Shown one piece after another: positions 16,201-28,200 of a stretch of DNA of 29,663 bases. Source of the DNA: Balneolales bacterium (GTDB lineage: Bacteria > Bacteroidota > Rhodothermia > Balneolales > Natronogracilivirgulaceae); assembly GCA_007131535.1 (NCBI GenBank), contig SLQI01000323.1, forward strand, positions 1 to 29,663, in the 5' to 3' direction. The position numbers were made by a program, and so were the translations under genes. Below the pieces are notes generated by a model. That model saw nothing but the letters and a program-made list of their open reading frames with translations, made no database searches and had not been told where the DNA came from. The stretch's first letter is position 1, and each line of letters starts with the position of its first letter.

Positions 16201-19200
16201 TTACCGGCCGGGTCTTCTACCGCTCCTTCCGGTATGGCAACTACCACTTCATCAAAAGATTGCGGGCTTACCTGCAAGGTGAATTCACCATCACCTTCAT
16301 CTATAATGTCAACGGAGGAGACATTGATCAGCCCAAGACTGTTTTCATCAAAATCGTAAACGGTTTTATTAAACTGTACAGTTACTTCAAAAGGATTGTT
16401 ATGGGTCTCCTCCTCTTCTTCACTACTCAGCTCAACGGTGAGCGGTGTTGTATCGTAGCGAACATTCAGGTTGTTCGATACTTCGTTGGCGTTTCCGGCC
16501 TCATCCTCCAGTGATCCCGAATTGATCTGCAGGCTAACTACAAGATTATCTCCATCAGCGGGTTCAACTCTTGCGATATAATGCTCATCGGAGTCTCCTT
16601 CCAGCACTTCCGTTACGGTTCCGTTTAGAATGAAAATGTCAGACTCATCGATCTCCACTACCGGCTCGGAAAGCAGTATTTCAACTTCAAAAGGATCTTC
16701 ATTAGTGCTGTTATATTCAGGTCCTACGAGGGTAACCAGTGGTGAAATACTGTCATAGAAGACGGTATATTCAACATCACTTTCTTCAAGTGGATTTCCG
16801 GCTGTATCATAAAACGCTCCGACCGGAACTTCAATTTCTATTTCGGCCTCGCCTTCCGGATCATTGGGTACCACTTCTACAATGTAGGTTGTATCGTTAT
16901 CGGTTGTGAAATCCACCGCCTCTGCATTTGATATGGCCAACAGGGATTCATCGAAGTCTACTATTTCTTCACTGAATTCTATGGCAATTTCAAACGGACT
17001 CTGATTTGTCGGATTTGAGTAGCCATCAGCCATGGCGATTTGCTCAACTCTCGGGCGGGATCCATTAAATGTAATTGATGAAGTGGCCGGGTCAGCATTG
17101 CGGGTCCCTACGATATTTTCATAAGAGTCTTCAGGAAGCGTTACCTCTACCAAACCATCATCCTCAGCATTAACCGTTAACCGGTATTCATCATCATCTC
17201 CCGTAAGGTCAACCGGATCGGCGTTGGTGAGTTCAAAATCCTGCAGTGACAAGTCGGTAACGTTCACGCTGAAGGTAATATCAAAATCTATTTCAGATTC
17301 ATTGGTAGGATCATCGGGAACCGGTTCAAAAGTAATTACCTCCGGCGGGGTATTATCAAATACGATCTCAAAGCTTCCCTCCTCATTGGGATTTCCGGCC
17401 TGATCCTCGGCAACCGCTTCCGGTACGGTAAGGGTTACTTCACCATTTCCCAGGGGACTGATAACAGCAGAGAACAGATCATCATCTATATCATCAAATG
17501 AGCTTAGCGTAGCATTATCAAGATCAAGGTCAGAGGCGCTCAGGTTTAGTGCCGTTTTGTTGAACTCAAGAAGGACTTCAAATTCCTGTTCGTTGGTCAG
17601 TTCATTTTCGTCACTGCTAAATTCAATCGTAAACGGAGTGACATCATAAGTAACTATCAAAGGATCTGACGATTCGTTATTGTTACCGGCAATATCCTGC
17701 GCCGCCCCAGCGGTGACAATAATGGAAATATCAATTAACTCTTCATCCGGCGGAGCAATTGTTGCTATATAGCTGTCCGGACTTCCGTCTTCTTCAACAT
17801 CAATAACTTCTCCATCTGATGTTGTAAACCCGTCCTCATCCAAACCCGAAACTTCCTTGGAGAATTCAACCTGTATTTCGAACGGATCCTCATTGGTGAT
17901 ATCAAACTCCGGTCCTGTGAGCTGTACCGTTGGAGCAATTCCGTCATATACAATGGAGAAATCTTCATCATCTGCAAGATTTGTATTACCGGCGATATCG
18001 GTAAACACATCAGCCGGAACCTCAACTTCTATGACGATATGCTCATCGGGCTGATCGGGCGAGATTTCCACCGTAAAGGTAGTATCATTATCACTGCTGA
18101 ATCCTTCAGCCTGTCCGTTTGTTACAATCAGCTCATTTTCATCAAAGTCTTCAATTTCCTGATTGAACCGGATATCTATAAAAAACGGATCCGAACTGGT
18201 AGGATCGGCATAACCGTCTGCGGGTGCAATCTGCTCAACGAACGGTTTACTTGCGTCATAAACGACAGATGCTGAGTCACTTTCTTCATTATAATTACCG
18301 GCTTTGTCGGTATATACTTGTTCGGGCAGCGTCGCAGTTACCTCCCCGTCGTTAACCGCCTGAACCGTCAACAGATACTGATCGTCCTGCCCGGTCAGAT
18401 TTCCGGGTGAGGCGTTAGTAAGATCAAAGTCATCCAGTTCGAGCTGCTCCACTTTTTCACTGAACGTAATTTCAAACTCTATTTCAGCTTCATTGGTCGG
18501 ATTATCGGAGAGCGCCCGGAACTCCGTTACTGCAGGCGGAGTTATATCGTATTCAATTGTAGATTCAGCAGACTGTGTATTCGTATTGCCGGCAAGGTCG
18601 AAGAAACTGCCGGGTGCAAGTGTTACTTCTATTTCTCCTTCTGTTTCTGCTTCGAGGCTGAGTGTAAAGCTATCTTCTTCCCCATCCACATCAATTCCTG
18701 TACCTCCGGTAATGGTAAAATCGTCGACTTCGGGTTCCTGTATCGGCTCACTGAAGGTAATTTCGAACTCAATTTGCTGTTGGTTGGTCGGATCGTCCTG
18801 AACAGGTTCAAAGTAGGTGACATAAGGTTCTGTAATATCATACACGACCCAGGCTGATGCCGAGGTTTCGTTCCTGTTACCGGCTTCATCTTCATACGTA
18901 TCTTCCGGCAGAGTAACTGTCACTGTGTCTTCGCCAATCGCTTCAACTTCGATGACATACTGATCTTCATCGCCAAAAAATCCCTGATAAGTGGCATTTT
19001 GCAATTCAAAGTCAGTCAATTCCAGGTCCACTACCGGTTCGGAAAATGTGACTTCAAATGAGATATCATCCTCATTGGTCGGATTATCTCCCATCGGAAC
19101 AATTTCAACCACCTCAGGCGCATTCTCGTCATAAAAGGTTGAAGCTGAATATGTTTCATCACTCGGATTACCTGCCAGATCCGTGTACTCACCTTCTTCT

Positions 19201-22200
19201 AAAGTGGCCGTAACGGTTCCGTGATCTATCGCCTGAACGATCAGGGTGTATTCGTCCTCTTCTCCGTCCAGCTCCGAGCCTAATGCATTATCTAACTCGA
19301 AGTCACCGAGCCTTAAATCGGCAACCGGTTCACTAAAGACCAGTTCAAATTCAATCGTTTCATCATTAGTGAGGTCGCCCGGTATGGGTTCAAACGTGAT
19401 CAATTCCGGCGGGGTGATATCATATTCGATCTCAGCAGATGCTCCTTCAATATTCGTGTTACCTGCCGCATCCTCATAGCTTCCCGAAGGTAATTCCACG
19501 ACCACATCCCCTTCATCTATAGGATGAACGCTTATCGAGTAACTGTCATCATCGCCGGAGAGCGATAGCTGATCGGCGTTGGTCAATTCAAAATCATCTT
19601 CTTCAAGTTCATAAACTGCCTCACTGAAGGTAATATCAAACTCAATTATCGATTCATTGGTCGGGTCGCTCTGAACCGGTTCGAACTCGGTAACTCTCGG
19701 AGCGGTATCATCAAATGTGATGGAAGAGTAGTATTCCAGATTGTTTCTATTTCCGGCCAAATCCTCAAAGCTGTCTTCTGGTAGTGTAACTTCAACGAGG
19801 CCTCCTTCATCAGCCTCAACAAGCAAGGTGTACTCATCTTCTTCCACATCATCCCCATCCGGAAGTACATTAACCGCTGTACCGTTTACTACATCGAAAT
19901 CATCCTCATGTAAATCTGTTACCAACTCGCTGAAATGGAGTTCGAATTCAATAAACGCCATGCCTGTGGGATCATCCGGTATGGGCTCAAACTTCTCAAC
20001 AACCGGCGGTGTATCATCATAAATAATCGAAGCGGAAGCTGAGCCGGTATTGAGGTTACCGGCTTCATCTTCAAATGTTTCTTCCGGAAGGGTTATTTCT
20101 ACAGGCCCTTCATTTGAAGCTTCTACAATCAGGGTATACTCATCTTCACCATCTTCATCGGGTTCAAGATCAACACGGGAAACATTGGATGGTTCGAAGT
20201 CACTTAGCCTTAAATCATAAACTGGTTCACTGAATTTAATCTCAAAGGTTATTTCCGAATCATTGGTCGGATCATCATTTACTGTAGTGAATTCTTCTAC
20301 AAATGGCGGCTCATTATCGTACATAATGGAGGCCATCTCCGATTGTTGATTACGATTCCCGGCTTCGTCTTCAAATCGGTCAGCCGGCAATGTAACTTCA
20401 ACCATGCCGTGACCCTGCGCGGTTACCGTAAGCGTGAATTCATCATCTTCAACCACAGTTAGCTGGGGATCTTCTGCATTTACGAGATCAAAATCACCCG
20501 TATCTATATCAAATACCGGCTCACTGAAAACCAGTTTAAAATCAATTTCCTCATTATTTGTAGGATCATCCGGAATGGCTTCAAATTCTTCAACAACCGG
20601 TGGTTCGTTGTCATATTTTACCGAATCCGTAGCGGAGTCCTCATTTAGGTTGCCGGCCGCATCCGTAAAACTTTCTTCTGTTAACGTAGCCTCAACCAGC
20701 CCATAGTCTTCGGCTTCAACTAATAATATGAAGTTGTCAGTGCTGTCACTTGGATGGTTGCCATTTTCCAAATTAACGAAGGATGCATTACTGATGATGA
20801 AATCATCCTGATCCAGGTCGCCATGATAAATTTCCTCACTCAACAGGATATCAAATTCAATAAAGGACATGCTTGTAGGATCATCTCCAAGGGCCTGAAT
20901 GTGCTCAATCGTCGGCGGGGTGATGTCATATTCGATGGTTGCAACAGCTTCCTGTGAATTTTCATTACCTGCAGCATCTTCAAAGCTTTCCGTATTCAAT
21001 GTTACGGTTATCTCACCTTCATTGGCGGTAGTGATAGTAAGGATATAACTATCATCTCCATCTTCGCCATCAAGATCGTATCTGAAGCCGTTATCAACAT
21101 CAAAATCCTGCACATTCAAACCATAAACCGGTTCACTTGTGGTAATCTCAAATTGGATTTCATCTTCATTCGTGGGGTCGTTGTTGATCGGCTCAAAGCT
21201 GGTGACAAACGGGTCGGTATTATTATACACGACGGAGGCCTCGGCGGAGTCTTCATTGCGGTTGCCGGCATGATCTTCGAACCGATTCCCCGGCAGCTCA
21301 ACAATAACATCACCGGAGTCGATGGCGGTTACCGTCAGCGTATATTCATCCCCCTGCCCCTGAAGCTGTTCGTTGCCGGCATTTGTGATAACAAAATCCG
21401 ATTCCTCAAGATTGGTGACCGATTCAGTGAAAATGATTTTAAAATCTATTTCAGCATCGTTGGTCGGATCATCGGAATCCGCATAGATATCATAAACTTC
21501 CGGCGCGGTATTGTCATAAATTATTGAGGCCGAGTCCGGCTCCACATTATAGTTGCCCGCAAGGTCTCTGAAGGTGTTTTCGTTAAGTTTTACTTTTACC
21601 TCTCCGTCATCTAACGGCTCTACCCTTACCACACGTTCGTCTTCATCGCCGGTTAGATTTGTTACTTGGGCGTTCGTGGTCTCGAAATCCGTATCCACCA
21701 AATCCTCCACCGGTTCGCTGAAGGTAATTTCAAAATCGATTTGACCTGCATTAGTAGAATCAACATCCGGAACAGGGTTGAACTGCTGTACGTATGGTGG
21801 AGTCGGGTCGTACTCAACGGTTGCAAGCGTATCCTGCTCATTTCTGTTGCCGGCTGCGTCCTGGTAAGTATCATCCGGCAGGGTTATGGTAACCAGCCCT
21901 TCATCTTCAGCTTCAACTGTAAGGATATAATTTGCTTCGGAGCCCTGCAGACCAACGTCACGTGCATTATCATAAACAAAATCATCCAGCTCCAAATCCT
22001 CAATCGGTTCACTGAAAGTGATTTCAAAATCGACTTCCGCTTCATTGGTCAGCTCACCTGGCACCGGATCAAAGATTTCTACAAAAGGAAGAGACCGGTT
22101 GGATTCAATCTCGTAATCCTCAGCTTCAACAATATTGCCGGCAGCATCTACCGGGGGTTCGGCAGCACTGCCGTCTGGAATAGTAACCGTGACCGGACCA

Positions 22201-25200
22201 TCAATTAATGGAGAAACTTCAACAGTATATTCGTCGTCATCAACCTGACTCAGGTTGTTGAGATCTGCATTAACCGCATCCAAATCACCTAAATCTAAAT
22301 CAAAAACCGGTTTGTTAAAGGTCAGTGTAAGAGGAAAATCATCCGCATTGGTCGGGTCTTGTTCATCCGATTCCATTTCAACTGTAAACGGTGTCACGTC
22401 ATAGACTACCGTCAACTCTGCGGATTCTTCATTTCCATTACCCGCTTCATTTTCCACCGCATCCTCGGCAACCTGGATTATAACTTCTACCGAATCACCG
22501 GCATCCGGCTCAATTAGAGCGATATACTGATCAGCTTGTCCATCTTCATCTACCTGAATAGCCTCCCCGTTGGTTACATTAAACCCATTGGTTGTAAAAC
22601 CGCTGACCTCTTCCGAAAACTCTATATAAACCTCAAAAGGAGACTGATTGGTTGTATTGTGCTCGGGTCCGGAAAGCTCATCCACTATCGGCGGCGTACC
22701 GCGATAGGTAATATCAAAATCGAGATCATCGGCTTCATTCAGGTTTCCGGCATGGTCGGTATACACTTTTTCCGGAACACTGATTTCAATTACCGCGTCG
22801 TCAGCGGGTTCATCCGGCGTGATTTCGACGATAAATGTTTCATTATCACTGCTACTCCAGTCTGTTGCTTCTGCAAACTCTACATCCAGATCGCCTGCAT
22901 CAAAATCGGTAAGTTCTTTAGTGAATTGGATTTCAACTTCAAACGGACTCTGGTTGGTAGGGTCATCATAACCTGTAGCCGGTTCAATGGCAGCCACCTC
23001 CGGCCTGGTAATATCATACGTAATTGAAGATGATGCCGAAGTAGTATTTCTGTTTCCGACTGTATCTTCATAGCGATCAGCCGGTATTTCCACTTCAACC
23101 AAACCCTCCGAAACTGCCTGTACGGTAAGTATCCGGCTGTCGCCACTGCCGGTCAGATCAACTTTATCTGCATTGGTAGTATTAACATCCGCAAGCGTCA
23201 GTCCCGTTATGGGTTTGGAAAATTTGATTTCAAAGTCTATTTCAGCTTCATTCGTCGGGTCATCCGGTATCGGAGTAAACTCGGTAATCTCGGGGGGATC
23301 CTGACTGGAAACAATATCAAAAATCACTTCCGGGCTTTGGTTAGTTGCAGCATCTTCGGCCGCGCCCTCCGGGAGTTCGACAATCACCTCTCCGTCTTCG
23401 TCCGGTACCAGCTCAAAATTGAAATTTCCGTCTCCAAGATCCTGAAAATTGATCAGACTGGCATTGGTCACCGTAAAGTCGCCCTGATCTAAATTGAACA
23501 CCTCTTTATTGAATTCCAGGGAAACCAGAATCTGTTCGGCGCTGGTTGTATCCGGTTCAGTGGTGGACATCTCAGCGGTCAGCTCAGTTACATCGAACGT
23601 AACCTCGTATACCCCTGACTCAAGGTTTCCGGTCCCATTGTCGTTTTGAAAGTAATCATGTTCTATATACATGGATACCGTGACGAACTCATCACCATTC
23701 GTCCCCCGGTCCGTTTCAATAACCGCTCTGAACCTGTCGGAATCCAAACGTGTGAGCTGCTGCAGGTCTCCATTGTCTATCTGAATGCCGTTTTGATCAT
23801 AGGTATCAATATCGTCATCGAAGACGATTTCCACATCAAACGTTTCATGACGGGTGGCATCATGCTCCGGGCCTTCGAATTCCGCCCAGGGAGCGAGACC
23901 GTCATAAAAAATGGAGAAGTTTTCGGTGTCGCCTTCATTGGTATTGCCGGCCGCATCCTCAAAAACATCGGGAGGCACTTCTACAAAAATCTCATGCTGT
24001 GCACCAACATCATCGGGAGTAATATCAACAATGAAGGTTTGGTTATCGTCCGTTGCGAATCCGGTTCCTTCGGCATCCGGGTGAATATTTAAATCCCCCG
24101 TATTAAAATTGACGATCGGTTTGCTGAATTCAATTTCAACCTGGAACGGGTATGCGCCTGTTGGATCGGTAATTCCCGGCCCCGGATCTATACGTTCTAC
24201 AATCGGTCTGTTGGGATCGTAATAAATGGAAAATCCCAAGTCCCATAGCTCGTTCTCAACTCCATCCGCTACAGCAACACCCTGAGGGATTTCGACGATG
24301 GTTACATCTCCCTCACCATTTGGAGAAATTTCTACTTCAAACAACCGATCGTTACCGGCAACAATTTGTCCGCCACCCACAACCGAACCATTATCCACAA
24401 CAATACCATCCGCATCACTGACGCCCGTTTCATCAAAAACATCAATATCCTGATCAAACTCGATATTCACGTAGAAAGGATCGAGGCTGGTCGGGTCGTT
24501 GGTGTTCTGTCCCGGTTCTACCGAAATAACCTGCGGACGATCCGGAGCAAATTCGATCTCAAATGTTGCCTCATCATTGGGGTTTCCGGCCGGATCTTCG
24601 GTTACATCTTCGGGTAATATTACTTCTACGATACCATAGTCATCCGGCAGGAGATTAAACGTGTACTCATTTTCGCTTTGTTGCTGTAAATCCGCAAAAT
24701 CTCCGTTATTAACAATTAGCTCGCTTTCAAAATCCTCAATCACCTCTTTATTAAAAGTAAGGGTAACTTCGAACTCTTCACTAATCGTCGGATCCTCTTC
24801 TTCGGTATCAAATGCGGCCGTAAATGGAGTTTCGTCATACAGCACCGTCAGAAGTTCTGAGGATAGGTTTTCATTCCCGGCAATATCTTCTGCGCGCCCC
24901 GAATTCAATTGAATATCTACATTTACTTCATCACCGTCATCCGGACTAATTGTAACGGTATACACTTCATCACCGTCGTTACCCTCTAATGCAATGGCAT
25001 TACCGTTGTTAACAAAAATATCTCCCAACTCTAAATCATAGGCCGGCTCTGAAAAAATGAGATCAACTTCAAAAGGATCTTCATTGGTAGCGTCATATTC
25101 CGGGCCTACCAGTTCAACGGTTAAATTAGTTCCATTGTAGCCAATCGAAAAGAATTCTTCATCCTGCAGGTTACTGTTTCCCGCATGGTCTTCATAAACT

Positions 25201-28200
25201 CCGGCCGGAACCTCCACTTCGATATCATAGACTCCGTCGGGATCATCCGGGGTGATTTCAACGAGAAACGTGATGTCATCACTGGTGGTAAAATCCGTAG
25301 CTGATGCATTGGTAACCGTAAGTCCGTCCTCGTAAAAATCGGCAATTTCTTTGCTGAATGTAATTTCAACTTCAAACGGATTTTGGTTGGTCGGGTCTTC
25401 AACATCCGGCCCCGGCTCTATACTTACCACTTCAGGCGGGTCTTCCTCAAAATAAATCTGGAAAACTTCTTCCTCGTTTTCATTGGAAGCGCGGTCTTCG
25501 GCTACCCCCTGTGGTAAGGTAAGTGTTACATTGCCTTCTTGCACCGGTTCCAGCGTGATGGTATAGATGTATTCGGTTATTTCATCGACCTCTGTGATAT
25601 CGGCATTGTCCGCGATTAGATCAGCAAACGGATCAAAATCATATATTTCATCTTTGTTAAACTGCAGCTCCACTTCGAATTGCGGCGCATCGGTGGGGTC
25701 GTCTTCCTCGGTGGAAAATTCGGCTGTGAGTGCGGAATCGTCATACCATATAAAGAGTGGGTCGGATTCCTGATTACCTGTACCTCCTGTAGTTTCAGCA
25801 GCATCCTCATCGATTTTAATCGCAATATCATTTCCCGGCTGGGTGCCCACCAGAAAACCGATGGTATAGGTGAATGTTGATGTATTCTCATCGGGATCAA
25901 TATTTTCAACATCGGCATTGAACAGGCTAATGTCGTCTTCTTCAAGACCTTCCACCTCTTCAGAGAACGTCGCTTCGACCGTAAATGCTTCTTCATTTAT
26001 GGCGTTTCGATCCCAGCCTACGAGTTCCAGCTCCACGGTCGGGATATCACCGTCATAATTAACCGTGGTAGTTTCAGAATTGATATTGGTATTCCCGGCC
26101 AGGTCCTCAAATACACCTGATGGCACCTCAATAGTAACAGTCCCATCTGTAATGGTTGGGGAAATATCTATATAAAACGTCCTGTAATTGCTGGTGCTGT
26201 AACCATCGGGATCACCGTCCGTTACATCAAGGTCGTCCAGGTCAAGCTCGGCCAGCTCTTTATTGAATTCAAGCCTAACCTCAAACGGATCGCTCGCGGT
26301 AGGGTCAGAGACCCAGGAGGCCGGCTCGAGTGCGACTATTTCCAGATCCGTCTCATCAAATGTTACGGTAGCGGATGCGTCATGCCCCCCGTTTCCGGCC
26401 TCGTCTTCGTAGCTGTTTTCGGGCAGTACTACTTCAACCTCACCGGTACCTGTGGCACTATGGTCAACCTCAATGGTAAACTGAGTATCCCCATCGGCAC
26501 CGCTTACAATGGTTGCGCTGTCAAAAAAGTTGTCACTCCCTGCTTCAAAATCACCATCATCGAGTTCATAAACCGGTTCGCTAAAGGTTAACTCAAATGT
26601 GATCGGGTTCTCGTTGGTCGGATCCTGTACCGGCTCAAAGGAGGTTACAGAAGGCCGCGTGCCGTCATATATGACCGAAGCCGAAAACGGATCTTCATTT
26701 TCATTACCGGCGGCATCTTCGAACGAACCAACCGGCAGCTCCGCAATTACCTCACCATCGGTATTTGGGGAAACCGTCAGGGTGTAATCAATATCATTTG
26801 CCGTAGTCAAAGACTCAAAAGAAGCCCGGGACAGGTTAAAAGCACCTGAGCTCAGATCCGGAATTTCTTCACTGAATTCGATATTAAATTCAATGGGATC
26901 GGCACTTGTAATGGGGTCGTGATTCGCTTCGAAATTCAACACCTCCGGGGCCGAACCATTATAGTTAATCGATGCCGTTTCATTGGAGGTGGTATTTTCA
27001 TTGCCGGCATCATCTACAAACCCGCCATCGTCAAAGCCGATCACTACCTCCCCGTCACCTGGCGGGGTGACTTCAACGATGTATTCATCCCCGGAGCCGC
27101 TTATACTAACACTCTGTACATTGGTACGTTCGTCCAGATCATCTGACTGCAACCCAACTACCGGCTCGGTAAAACTGAGAAAAAACGGTATCGGGTTTTC
27201 ATTAGTGGGATCGTCATCCGGAATGGCATAGAACTCATCTACTTCGGGATCAGAGGTGTTTGAAACAACCGAGGCTGAAGCCTCCTCTTCGTTATCATTG
27301 CCAAACGCATCCGTAAAAGATCCTTCCTCTAATTCAACAATAACATCGCCATCTTCATCAGGCGTTACGGTGAGGGTATAATCATCATCCGCACCAGTAA
27401 GATCGGGCGTGCCTGTTGTATTTGTGAGAGTGAAATCGCCTGCAGTAAGATCCGGAACCGGTTCGCTGAAGGTGATATCAAATTCTATATCAGGTTCATT
27501 GGTAGGGTTAGAAAAACCTTGTGCCAACTCTATTTCAGCGGTGGGCGGAGTCGAATTATACTCCACAGATTCAGAAAACTCGGTATCGTTTGTGTTGCCG
27601 GCGGCATCTGCAAACGAATCTTCCTCCAGTGTGGCCACCACATCACCATCAGCTATTGCCTCAACTGTTAGCGTATAATTGGTTCCCGACCCGGTAAGGT
27701 TCTCATTAATTACATTCCCCGAAAGCGTGAAGTCTTCTTCTTCAAGTTCCGGGATATCTTCGCTGAAAACCAAATCAAAAGTGATGTTACTCTGATTGGT
27801 GGGCTCATCGGGGTCCACAGTGATGGTAACCGTTGGACTGGATGTGTTATATTCAATTGTGGCCGTTTCCGTATCAGGGTTTGTATTGCCGCCATCGTCT
27901 TCTATTTGACCATCGGTAAAACCAATTTCCACTGTGCCGTCACCCTCAGGAATGACCTCAACGGTATAGGTTGAGTCTTCTCCGGTAACCGAAAAACTGT
28001 CAACATTATCGGTTATATCAAATACCGTTTCATCGGCCCCGTCAACATTTACAACCGTTTTGGAAAATTCGAGGTCAAAGTATATGGGAGACTCATTGGT
28101 GGGATCCTCTTGTTGCGGCTCAAACCCCGCCACTTCCGGAGGTGTGCCATCGTATTCGACTGAAACTTCGGCGTCTGCCTCAAGAATATTGCCGGCCAGA

